From assembly GCF_003353055.1 (NCBI RefSeq), contig NZ_QKWJ01000002.1, positions 186,001-250,000 of the forward strand: a stretch of 64,000 nucleotides of DNA, in the 5' to 3' direction. Source of the stretch: Cupriavidus lacunae (GTDB taxonomy: Bacteria; Pseudomonadota; Gammaproteobacteria; Burkholderiales; Burkholderiaceae). Below the pieces are notes generated by a model that saw nothing but the letters and a program-made list of their open reading frames with translations, had not been told where the DNA came from and ran no database searches. This document shows positions 34,710-41,936 of this stretch, piece after piece (within the stretch, counting starts at the first letter, position 1; each line of letters opens with the position of its first letter). Made by a program: the position numbers and the translations under genes.

Positions 34710-35411
34710 TTACAGCAGCCGCAAAATCTCTTCGTCAGGCGCCCGGCTAGTCCTGAAGCTGTTCGCCGCATGAATGGGATCCGCGTAGCCAAACGAAATC
34801 GCGCAGATCATCTTGCGGTCGTCGCCGATGCCAAAGTGCGAGCGCACGAACCTGGCGTGCCGTGCCAGCGCCCCCTGCGGCGTGGTGGCAACACCGTGCG
34901 CGTGCGCGGCCAGCAGGAACGATGCGATAAACCCGCCGCAATCGACAGCAGCGTATGGCCCCAGATCCGCGGCCATCGTGACAATCGCCACATGCGGCGC
35001 CCCGAACAGCCGGAAATTCTCGAAGCCCTGGCTGGCGCGGCGCTCGCGGTCGTGGCGCTCGATGCCCAGCGCTTCGTAGAGCCGGTAACCCGTTTCCTGT
35101 CTGCGTTGGGCGTGGACGCCGCGATACTCTTCCGGGAAGGGCAGGTCCGAATCGACCTCGGGTGAGCCGGCGGCGTGCTCGACCAGTGCATTGCGAAACT
35201 GTTCCGTGGTCGTCTGCGAGCCGATGACCAGGTGCCAGGGCTGCACGTTGCACCAGGATGCGCTCTTCTTCGCAACGTTGACGATGCTTCGGATCACCGC
35301 GTCCGGCACGGGTTTGTCCAGGTATGCGCGGCACGTGAAGCGCTCGGACATCAGTCTTGTGAGGGTGTCGACGTCGCTCCCGGACGGGCTGCTGACGGGG
35401 TGCTGCTGCAT
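34710..35411 (-). CDS. Nitroreductase family protein
   Basis: 233-aa FMN-dependent nitroreductase-fold protein. Start at 35411 is fixed by AGGAGATAGCA. Hallmarks are the N-terminal MSERFTCRAYLDKPVPDAVI, the FMN-binding SASWCNVQPWHLVIG, ALGIERHDRERRASQGFENF and the C-terminal CAISFGYADPIHAANSF. Members reduce nitro groups, quinones or enoates with NAD(P)H (known); the substrate here is unknown. It lies 79 nt downstream of the PrpD-family gene on the same strand, probably in one operon. A scrap of a second nitroreductase (C-terminus only) lies at 41638. Confidence 0.92.
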   Translation of the reverse strand: MQQHPVSSPSGSDVDTLTRLMSERFTCRAYLDKPVPDAVIRSIVNVAKKSASWCNVQPWHLVIGSQTTTEQFRNALVEHAAGSPEVDSDLPFPEEYRGVHAQRRQETGYRLYEALGIERHDRERRASQGFENFRLFGAPHVAIVTMAADLGPYAAVDCGGFIASFLLAAHAHGVATTPQGALARHARFVRSHFGIGDDRKMICAISFGYADPIHAANSFRTSRAPDEEILRLL

Positions 35412-35489
35412 TGCTATCTCCTGACTATCATGAGCGGCCGACCTGGCACGCTGGGTCGGGTCGGCGCGCGTCCTGCCTAATGCCATTAC

Positions 35490-36902
35490 TTAGTGCGTCA
35501 AGGCCATCAGGTCCGCGGCCTTGATGCGCGGATCCATCTTCCTGAGTGTGGCCAGCAGCGTCTGCGCCCGGTCTTCGCCAAGCACGTCAACCGTCAGCTC
35601 CATGAACTTCGCGTCCTGCTCGGCTTCCGACATGGGGTTGGCCAGCGAGCCGATCGGGTCCTCCACGAAGACATGCTCGGACGAGCCATCGCGGAAGGTG
35701 ACCGTGACATCGGCGACGAACTTGCCGGGGTAGCGCTGCTCGAGTTCCGGTGCTTCCGTAATGCCGATGCCGCGCGCGACTTCCTTCACGGGGACCATGT
35801 CGAGCTTGCCGTCCAGGTAGTCGCGGTGCACCTTGTAGCCATTGCCCATGCCGAGCACGGCAAATGCTATCTGCGTCGGCAGGCTGAACTGGACGTGCTC
35901 GATGTTCTTCGGCTCATACGCATTGGCGTTGGCGGTGCCGACGACGACGTTGAAGGCGGGATGGATGCGGGCCTGGATATCAGAAATGTCGGCGCGGCGC
36001 GGCGCGAACGGGCGGATTGCGTCGATATACGCATGGGTGCAATAGCAGGCGCAGTACGCCTTGAGCCAGACCGTGCCGATCTCGAACGGCTGGTCGAGGC
36101 GGAACCGCTCCTCGGCCCGATCGCCCGGGCCACGCTGCAGGAAGGTGCGGAAGAAGCCTTTGTTGCCGCTCAGGAAGGCGCGCGGCCCGGTGATGCCGGC
36201 CTGCGCCATGTCGGCGGAGACCATGCCGCTGCGCGTCCCGATGCCGGCGTGCACCCGCTTGACCGAGCCGCCGGTGGAGGTGTACTCGGTGGTGCCGGCC
36301 GCATGGCTCAGCGCGATGGAGAGCCCGTGCAGGGTGGTTTCCGCATCGAACCTGCGCAACTTGGCCGAGACTGCCGCGGCGCCGAAGCTGGACAGTACGG
36401 CATGCGGGTGATAGCCGCGCTTGAGCAGGTCCGGCGCCGCCAGCACGCCGATCCGGGTGTAGACCTCGTAGCCGGCCACGATCGCGGTGATGACCTCCTC
36501 CAGGGTCGAGCCCAGTTCCTCGCCGATGGCGAGCGCCGCGGGAATTACACAGCTGCCGGGGTGGCTGGCGCTGGCGCCGTGGGCGTCGTCGTACTCGAAG
36601 CCATGACCATAAGCGCCGTTGACGAAGGCGGCGTCCGCCGCACTCATGGTGGCGGTGCTCGCGGCCACCCGGCTGCGTCCGGGGCGTTGCTGGGCGGTGG
36701 CGAATGCCAGCACCTGGCGCGACCAGGGCATCTGCGAGGTGCCGATCTGCAGCGCGAGCTGGTCGCGCATGAGCCGGCTGACGCCGGCATGCGCCGGCGC
36801 ATCGAGCTGGTCGAAGGTCAGGTCCTGGATCAGGCGAACCACTGCCTGCTCGAGGGGTGGGCAGCTGGCCGGCGAACTGGAATCGGATTGGGTGGTAGTC
36901 AC
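35490..36902 (-). CDS. MmgE/PrpD family protein
   Basis: 470-aa MmgE/PrpD member. Family blocks are FVNGAYGHGFEYDDAHGASA then SHPGSCVIPAALAIGEELG, LKAYCACYCTHAYIDAIRPF and a complete lid domain ending KMDPRIKAADLMALTH. It is well diverged from the member at 20233. The family includes 2-methylcitrate dehydratase and cis-aconitate decarboxylase, so action on a tricarboxylic or dicarboxylic acid is plausible but unproven. It is the first gene of a probable two-gene operon with the nitroreductase and is preceded by an island-type promoter at 36975-37035. The LysR gene at 37289 is divergent. Confidence 0.92.
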   Translation of the reverse strand: MTTTQSDSSSPASCPPLEQAVVRLIQDLTFDQLDAPAHAGVSRLMRDQLALQIGTSQMPWSRQVLAFATAQQRPGRSRVAASTATMSAADAAFVNGAYGHGFEYDDAHGASASHPGSCVIPAALAIGEELGSTLEEVITAIVAGYEVYTRIGVLAAPDLLKRGYHPHAVLSSFGAAAVSAKLRRFDAETTLHGLSIALSHAAGTTEYTSTGGSVKRVHAGIGTRSGMVSADMAQAGITGPRAFLSGNKGFFRTFLQRGPGDRAEERFRLDQPFEIGTVWLKAYCACYCTHAYIDAIRPFAPRRADISDIQARIHPAFNVVVGTANANAYEPKNIEHVQFSLPTQIAFAVLGMGNGYKVHRDYLDGKLDMVPVKEVARGIGITEAPELEQRYPGKFVADVTVTFRDGSSEHVFVEDPIGSLANPMSEAEQDAKFMELTVDVLGEDRAQTLLATLRKMDPRIKAADLMALTH

Positions 36903-36974
36903 AGGTGCGTCCCCTGGGAAAAGTGTCGTTGATGCGTCGCCCGGTCGATGGCGACATGCACTGGCATGGTGACC

Positions 36975-37035
36975 AGATTCCGCGCAAGCATTGGGGCTGT
37001 CAATCCGAGACGGACTCCGGTTCCGTACAGTGAGC
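36975..37035 (-). promoter_or_regulatory. Island-type promoter of the PrpD-nitroreductase operon
   Basis: Minus strand: box GCTCACTGTACGGAA (37035-37021), 17 nt, TTGACA (37003-36998, consensus), 17 nt, GAATCT (36980-36975, weak). It is the most diverged box of the set. Confidence 0.5.
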
Positions 37036-37288
37036 GGAAGCCGCGCCCCGGGGTGAGCGGGTTATTCGCCGGTTGGTGTCAGGGCGATGCCGGGCAGGGG
37101 CAGCGTCATCTGGAGCACGACCTGGACCTGCTGGAAGTCTCTGCCTTGCATGGCAGCCGTGCAGGGCCGCCGGACATGACGGTATACTCGCGATGCGATT
37201 CGCGGCGCACGTAGCGCAATGACGCTATGCAGCATGAGCGCGACGCCAGACCCGGCGACAGACCGGTTCCAGCACTGAAGGAGACACC

Positions 37289-38224
37289 ATGAGCACGCTG
37301 AGCGTGCATGGCCTGACCCGGCGGGTCGACCTGTTCACCCTGCGGCTGTTCCTGACCGTGGTGGAAGAGCGCCAGATCCGGCGGGCCGCCATCCGCGAGA
37401 ACATTGCCGCCTCCGCGGCAACCAAGCGCATCCAGGATCTGGAAGACATTGCCGGTGTGCAACTGTTCGAGCGCAATCCCAGTGGCGTGGCGCCGAGCGC
37501 AGCCGGCGAAGTCCTGGCGCGCCATCTGCGCCTGCTGTTCGAGAACCTGGAGGACATGCGCCGGGAACTCGGCGAATTCTCCGAAGGCGTTCGTGGCCAC
37601 GTCACCGTTGGCACCACGGGTGCCGTCATCATCCAGTACCTGGCACGCGAGATTGGCGAGTTCTCCCGCAACTTCCCGCTGGTCGAGCTGGAGTTGAAAC
37701 AGGACGCCAATACCAACCTGGTGCGTTCGGTGGTGGCGGGTGATGTCGACATGGCGGTGTATATCGTCAGCCCGGATATCGACGATGAGCCGCTGGACAG
37801 CCTCCCGTATCGCCTCGACCGCCTGGTCGCGCTGGTACCGCATGGCCACCCGCTTGGCGAGCAGCCCGAGGTGGCCTTGGCCGACCTGATTCGCGAGCCG
37901 TTCATTGCCATGCAGCCGAACACCACGCTGATGTCCGACGTCAACCGCGCCGCGCGCGAGATCGGCCAGGTCGTGCATCCCAAGTTCACGATCAATGGTC
38001 CCGAGGCGGCGCGCAGCCTGGTAGAGGCGGGCCTTGGCGTGACCATCCTGCCTGAGTGCATGGTGTCGCTAGAGGCCAGCACGCGCTCGACAGTGCTGCG
38101 GATTCCCGAGCCATGGACGACCCGCAGCGTGCGGATCGGCACGCGCCGCGGCAAGGCGATCACGGCGGCGACACGCGCGCTGATCCGCCAGCTGACCGAG
38201 GAGCCTGATCCGGCGTCATCCTGA
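37289..38224 (+). CDS. LysR family transcriptional regulator
   Basis: 311-aa LysR protein. The helix-turn-helix is within LRLFLTVVEERQIRRAAIRE and NIAASAATKRIQDLEDIAG, followed by VQLFERNPSGVAPSAAGEVL. The effector domain has GHVTVGTTGAVIIQYLAREI and VEAGLGVTILPECM. AAGGAGA lies 7 nt before the ATG. It is divergent from the PrpD-nitroreductase operon and is the best candidate in this part of the island for a regulator binding about 60 bp upstream of start sites, which would fit the conserved box, but the link is inference. Confidence 0.93.
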   Translation: MSTLSVHGLTRRVDLFTLRLFLTVVEERQIRRAAIRENIAASAATKRIQDLEDIAGVQLFERNPSGVAPSAAGEVLARHLRLLFENLEDMRRELGEFSEGVRGHVTVGTTGAVIIQYLAREIGEFSRNFPLVELELKQDANTNLVRSVVAGDVDMAVYIVSPDIDDEPLDSLPYRLDRLVALVPHGHPLGEQPEVALADLIREPFIAMQPNTTLMSDVNRAAREIGQVVHPKFTINGPEAARSLVEAGLGVTILPECMVSLEASTRSTVLRIPEPWTTRSVRIGTRRGKAITAATRALIRQLTEEPDPASS

Positions 38225-38244
38225 GCCAGCTGTCCGGCACACCC

Positions 38245-38340
38245 GATGCCGGATCGCGGTTGGCGAAGCGTCGCGTCGCGGAACACAACTTGGCGCATCG
38301 CCGCCTGCTGATTACCTTGAAGCGTAATGGGACGCTGCGT
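38245..38340 (+). promoter_or_regulatory. Duplicated promoter block (copy 1, before the first MaoC gene)
   Basis: About 90 nt that match 41796-41890 at most positions (GCCGGATCGCGGTTGGCGAA, then CGCGTCGCGGAAC-CAACTTGG). It contains TTGGCG (38290-38295), 17 nt, TACCTT (38313-38318). It drives the MaoC gene at 38386; the other copy precedes an IclR gene. Confidence 0.6.
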
Positions 38341-38385
38341 CGTGGCATTGCACATGCAAGTCCCACCTTTCAGGGGAATGCACCC

Positions 38386-38856
38386 ATGCCCGACGCCGTG
38401 ACCGGCCGCTATTTCGAGGATTTTGTCATTGGCAGCGCCTGCCGGCATGCCATCCGCAAGACCATCTCGGAGGCCGATAGCCTCCTGTTCAGCACGCTGA
38501 CCTATGGCATGGAGCCATTGCACGTGGACCAGGCGTATGCCGAAGCCGCGCCATATGGCATGCGTGCCGTCAACAGCATCCTCCTGCTGGGGCTGGCATG
38601 CGGCATCGGTGCGGCCGGACTGGCACGGGGCCTGGTGTCAGGCACCGTTGGCTTCAGCGACGTGCGCTTCACGCGTCCCGTCTTCATCGGCGACACCATC
38701 CATGTTGAAAGCGAGGTGCTGGACAAGCGCGACGACCCCGCGCGCCCCGACGCCGGCCTGATCGAACTGGAGCGTCGCGCCTATAACCAGCGCAACGAGG
38801 TGGTGGCCAAGTTTCGCTGCCTGCAACGGTTGCCGAGACGCCATCCAGCGGGCTGA
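38386..38856 (+). CDS. MaoC-like hot-dog hydratase family protein
   Basis: 156-aa single hot-dog domain. Motifs include GRYFEDFVIGSACRHAIRKT, TYGMEPLHVDQAYAEA and FSDVRFTRPVFIGDTIHVES, the usual frame of MaoC proteins encoded beside CitE lyases. In the (R)-hydratase signature the catalytic Asp before the PLH stretch is not present (TYGMEPLH), so activity may differ from classic R-specific enoyl-CoA hydratases. It is separated from the CitE gene by a regulated promoter. Together with the second MaoC protein (39939) it may form a heteromeric hydratase or act on a different intermediate (inference). Confidence 0.9.
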   Translation: MPDAVTGRYFEDFVIGSACRHAIRKTISEADSLLFSTLTYGMEPLHVDQAYAEAAPYGMRAVNSILLLGLACGIGAAGLARGLVSGTVGFSDVRFTRPVFIGDTIHVESEVLDKRDDPARPDAGLIELERRAYNQRNEVVAKFRCLQRLPRRHPAG

Positions 38857-38876
38857 ATCCGTCCGTGCATCGCCGA

Positions 38877-38943
38877 TTCGCGCAATGCGAATCGGTGGTT
38901 CGCCAGTCACTACTTGAGTAAAACCACCTGGCCCACCTAGCAT
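38877..38943 (+). promoter_or_regulatory. Duplicated promoter with TTCGCG-N3-TGCGAA operator (copy 2)
   Basis: Palindrome TTCGCGCAATGCGAA (38877-38891), 22 nt, TTGAGT (38914-38919), 18 nt, TAGCAT (38938-38943). Near-identical to 27698-27764, with the same spacings. It should drive the CitE-MaoC-acyl-CoA dehydrogenase operon. Confidence 0.65.
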
Positions 38944-38980
38944 CAAGGTCACGGGATTTCCCAAAAATTTTTTGCCGTTC

Positions 38981-38998
38981 ATCTAACGGTTGTAAGGC
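38981..38998. promoter_or_regulatory. TetR-operator-like site (copy 4)
   Basis: ATCTAACGGTTGTAAGGC matches the palindrome at 22950 in 13 of 18 positions. It lies between the -10 at 38938 and the CitE start, as at 27828. Confidence 0.35.
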
Positions 38999-39022
38999 AG
39001 TAATGATTACCAGGAGACGAGG

Positions 39023-39913
39023 ATGAGTATAAGTGCCATGAAACCGATGCGATCCATGATGTTCGTGCCGGGCAACAAGCCAGGCTGGATCGAGAAATCG
39101 GTGGCAGCCAAAGCGGATGCGCTGATCCTGGATTTGGAGGACAGCGTGCCGCCGGCCCAGAAGGTCGAGGCGCGTGAGATCGTCAAGTCCAAGCTAGACT
39201 GGCTGGCCGGGCAGAAACCGCGCATCTGGGTGCGCATCAATCGCAGCCCACACCTGTACGACTACGAAGACATCCTGGCTATCGTCAATCCGGTGGTCGA
39301 GGGCATTGTGATCTCCAAGCCCTGCGGCCCCGAGGACATTCATACCGTCTCGTCCATGCTGGCCGAGGCCGAATACCGCGCCGGCATGCCGGTGGGCCAC
39401 ACCCGGGTGATTCCGCTGCTGGAGACCGCCCGCTCGCTGCAATACGCCTACGAGATCGCCCAGCACGAGCGCGTGCCTGCCATCGTCGGCGCCACGGCCA
39501 AAAACGCCGACGTGGCCCGTGCTCTCAAGACCGTGTGGTCGCTCGAAGGGCGCGAGACCTTGTACCTGAAGTCGCGCATCGTCATGGCCGCACGCGCCGC
39601 GGGCAAGCTGCCCATCGGCGGAGTATGGCAGCAGGTGCATGACCTGGAAGGGCTCAAGGTCTCGTCCGCCAACGACCGCCAGCTGGGCATGAGCGGCGAG
39701 CTGGTGCTGCACCCCTCCAACGTCGAGATCGTCAACAAGACCTACAGTCCCACCGAGGAGGAAGTGGCGTTCTACCAGGGAATGATCGACGCGCTGGAAA
39801 AGGCCCAGGAAGAGGGTCGCGCCTCGTGCATTTATGACGGCGAGCACATCGACATCGCCCATGTGAAGACGGCGCGCGAAATCATCGAGCTAGCACAATC
39901 GTTCAACAACTGA
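39023..39913 (+). CDS. CoA-ester lyase of the HpcH/HpaI-CitE family
   Basis: 296-aa CitE-type TIM-barrel lyase. Motifs: RSMMFVPGNKPGWIEKSVAA, the metal-binding LILDLEDSVPP, WVRINR, and the glutamate in VIPLLETARSL that binds Mg. The length and lack of a citrate lyase gene set point to stand-alone lyases such as citramalyl-CoA, malyl-CoA or beta-methylmalyl-CoA lyase, which split a 3-hydroxy dicarboxylyl-CoA to acetyl- or propionyl-CoA plus pyruvate or glyoxylate (known). CAGGAGACGAGG precedes the ATG. It heads an operon with a MaoC hydratase and an acyl-CoA dehydrogenase (gaps 25 and 24 nt). Confidence 0.92.
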   Translation: MSISAMKPMRSMMFVPGNKPGWIEKSVAAKADALILDLEDSVPPAQKVEAREIVKSKLDWLAGQKPRIWVRINRSPHLYDYEDILAIVNPVVEGIVISKPCGPEDIHTVSSMLAEAEYRAGMPVGHTRVIPLLETARSLQYAYEIAQHERVPAIVGATAKNADVARALKTVWSLEGRETLYLKSRIVMAARAAGKLPIGGVWQQVHDLEGLKVSSANDRQLGMSGELVLHPSNVEIVNKTYSPTEEEVAFYQGMIDALEKAQEEGRASCIYDGEHIDIAHVKTAREIIELAQSFNN

Positions 39914-39938
39914 TTGCGACCCCCAAGGAGATAGACAA

Positions 39939-40400
39939 ATGGCAGGCCTTTACTTCGAAGAATTCAAGCCCGGCATGGTGATCGAACACGCCATCCGTCG
40001 CACCGTAACCGAGACCGACAACGTCCTGTTCTCGGCCATGACCTACAACTGCGCACCGCTGCACATCGACGCCGAATACAGCAAGAATACGTTCTACGGC
40101 CAGCGCCTGGTCAACAGCATGTTCCTGCTGGCGCTGGTGGCCGGCATCACGGTGTACGAGACCACGCTGGGCACCACGCTGGGCAACCTCGGCTTTGGCG
40201 AGATTGCTTTTCCCAAGCCCACCTTCCACGGCGACACCATCCGCGTCGAGACTGAAATCATCGAAACCCGCATCTCCAAGAGCCGCACGGACTCTGGCAT
40301 CGTCACCTTCAAGCACCTTGCCAAGAACCAGCGCGACGAAATCGTCTGCACTGCCGTGCGCACCGGCCTGATGATGCTGCGCCCTGCCGACAAGGCCTGA
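39939..40400 (+). CDS. MaoC-like hydratase (itaconyl/mesaconyl-CoA hydratase-like)
   Basis: 153-aa hot-dog protein. Motifs GLYFEEFKPGMVIEHAIRRT, TYNCAPLHIDAEYSKNTFYG, LVNSMFLLALVAGITVYETT and FGEIAFPKPTFHGDTIRVET. This pattern is typical of MaoC proteins paired with CitE lyases, such as itaconyl-CoA or mesaconyl-CoA hydratases (recalled context, not proven). Asn replaces the classic Asp before APLH. AAGGAG lies 9 nt before the ATG. It should hydrate the unsaturated CoA ester made by the dehydrogenase and pass it to the lyase. Confidence 0.91.
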   Translation: MAGLYFEEFKPGMVIEHAIRRTVTETDNVLFSAMTYNCAPLHIDAEYSKNTFYGQRLVNSMFLLALVAGITVYETTLGTTLGNLGFGEIAFPKPTFHGDTIRVETEIIETRISKSRTDSGIVTFKHLAKNQRDEIVCTAVRTGLMMLRPADKA

Positions 40401-40424
40401 TCTGACACCTGCAGGAGTGAAGCG

Positions 40425-41591
40425 ATGGATTACCAACTCAGCGCCGATCAGCTCGCCATTATTGATGCGGCAGAAAAGATCTGTGTGGACTTTCCGCTCG
40501 AGTACTGGCGGAACAAGGACAAGAATCACGAGTTTCCGCACGAGTTCTTCGAGGCCGTTGCCAGTGGCGGCTGGCTCGGAATCTGTATGCCAGAGGAGTT
40601 CGGCGGCGCGAACCTTGGCGTGACTGAAGCTGCGCTCTTCCTGCGTACCGTGGCCGAGTGCGGCGGGCAGGCGGGCGCGTCCACTATCCACATGAACATC
40701 TTCGGCTTGCAGCCGGTCGTGCATTTCGGCACGGATGCACAGAAGAAGGCCTGGCTGCCGCCCTTTGTCCGTGGCGAACACAAGGCGTGTTTCGCGGTCA
40801 CCGAGCCGGACACTGGCCTTGATACCACCAAGCTCAAGGTTGTGGCGAAGAAGCAGCCCGATGGCAACTACCTGATCTCGGGCAAGAAGGTCTTCATTTC
40901 GACCGCGCAGGTCGCCGACCACATGCTGATTCTCGCGCGCACCACGCCGGTCGAGGAGGTCAAGAAGCACGGCGAAGGGTTGAGCCTGTTCTACACCAAG
41001 CTCGACCGAAAATATGTCGACATTCGGGAGATCGACAAGCTTGGCCGTGCCGCTGTCGACACCAACGAGTTGTTCATCGACGATCTGCCGGTTTCCAAGG
41101 ACTCGCTGATCGGTGAAGAAGGCAAGGGGCTGAAGTATATCTTCCACGGCATGAACGCGGAGCGCGTTTTCGTCGCCGCCGAGCAGGTCGGTATCGGCCG
41201 CGCGGTGCTCAGGCTTGCCACGCAATACGCCAAGGACCGCGTCGTCTTCGGTCGTCAGATCGGCAAGAACCAGGGTGTCCAGCATCCGCTGGCCCGCAAC
41301 TGGGCGGAGCTCGAGGCTGCCAATCACATGCTGCTCGCCGCTGCCGATCTCTACGACAAAGGGATCTCCTGCGGCTCGGAGGCAAACGCGGCCAAGCTGC
41401 TGGCATCCGAGGCCTGCATGAACGCTTGCCAGACCTCGATCCTCACGCATGGCGGCTTCGGCTACGCGAAGGAGTATCACGTGGAGCGATTCATGCGGGA
41501 AGCCTGGATCGGCTACATTGCGCCCGTCACCCCGCAGCTCATCCTGTCGAACATCGCCGAGCGCAAGCTCGGGCTGCCGAAGTCTTATTGA
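40425..41591 (+). CDS. Acyl-CoA dehydrogenase
   Basis: 388-aa FAD flavoprotein of the acyl-CoA dehydrogenase family. N-domain QLSADQLAIIDAAEKICVDF; FAD/substrate region KACFAVTEPDTGLDTTKLKV; mid-domain GKKVFISTAQVADHMLILAR; C-domain DRVVFGRQIGKNQGVQHPLA and ILTHGGFGYAKEYHVERFMR. The Glu of the usual YEGT motif, the catalytic base in many members, is replaced in GYIAPVTPQLIL, a feature shared by a subgroup of these enzymes (recalled); the base must lie elsewhere. CAGGAG precedes the ATG. Last gene of the CitE operon. It would oxidise a saturated acyl-CoA, for example methylsuccinyl-CoA, to the enoyl-CoA (inference). Confidence 0.93.
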   Translation: MDYQLSADQLAIIDAAEKICVDFPLEYWRNKDKNHEFPHEFFEAVASGGWLGICMPEEFGGANLGVTEAALFLRTVAECGGQAGASTIHMNIFGLQPVVHFGTDAQKKAWLPPFVRGEHKACFAVTEPDTGLDTTKLKVVAKKQPDGNYLISGKKVFISTAQVADHMLILARTTPVEEVKKHGEGLSLFYTKLDRKYVDIREIDKLGRAAVDTNELFIDDLPVSKDSLIGEEGKGLKYIFHGMNAERVFVAAEQVGIGRAVLRLATQYAKDRVVFGRQIGKNQGVQHPLARNWAELEAANHMLLAAADLYDKGISCGSEANAAKLLASEACMNACQTSILTHGGFGYAKEYHVERFMREAWIGYIAPVTPQLILSNIAERKLGLPKSY

Positions 41592-41637
41592 CCACAAGCA
41601 GTGCTGCCCTGATGGCCGCATCGTCTGAAGCCGGCCT

Positions 41638-41763
41638 CATTGCAGGCTGGGGAAGTTGGAGGTGGTGTGCGGCATCTCCTTTGGCTACGCCGACAGGGCA
41701 CACCCGGTGAATGGCTACTGCACCGAGCGCGCCCGGGTCGACGATATCCTGCGCCTGGTCTGA
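41638..41763 (+). pseudogene. Nitroreductase C-terminal scrap
   Basis: The frame reads LGKLEVVCGISFGYADRAHP and then NGYCTERARVDDILRLV before a stop. It corresponds to the end of the intact nitroreductase at 34710 (KMICAISFGYADPIHAANSF ... EEILRLL). No upstream part is present; the acyl-CoA dehydrogenase ends 46 nt before. Confidence 0.7.
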
Positions 41764-41795
41764 GGCGCGCGCCGAGCCGCCAGCCGCCCGGCACG

Positions 41796-41890
41796 CGGGG
41801 TGCCGGATCGCGGTTGGCGAATCGCCGCGTCGCGGAACGCAACTTGGCGCATCGCCGCCAGCTGATTACGCTTGAGGCGTGACGGGAATA
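41796..41890 (+). promoter_or_regulatory. Duplicated promoter block (copy 2, before an IclR gene)
   Basis: Second copy of the block at 38245-38340. TTGGCG (41844-41849), 17 nt, TACGCT (41867-41872). The shared upstream half should contain the binding site of a common regulator, possibly the IclR protein encoded downstream. Confidence 0.6.
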
Positions 41891-41936
41891 GCGGCTCGGC
41901 CCAATGAAGGCCGGGCCGGAAAAAATGGAGACAGCC

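Noticed and set aside
20233-36902. Naming either MmgE/PrpD protein as 2-methylcitrate dehydratase or cis-aconitate decarboxylase
   Set aside because: No prpB/prpC neighbours are present and the family is too broad to assign a substrate from sequence alone.
39903-41621. 572-codon open frame on the minus strand
   Set aside because: Antisense to the MaoC and acyl-CoA dehydrogenase genes, which have ribosome sites and complete domains.
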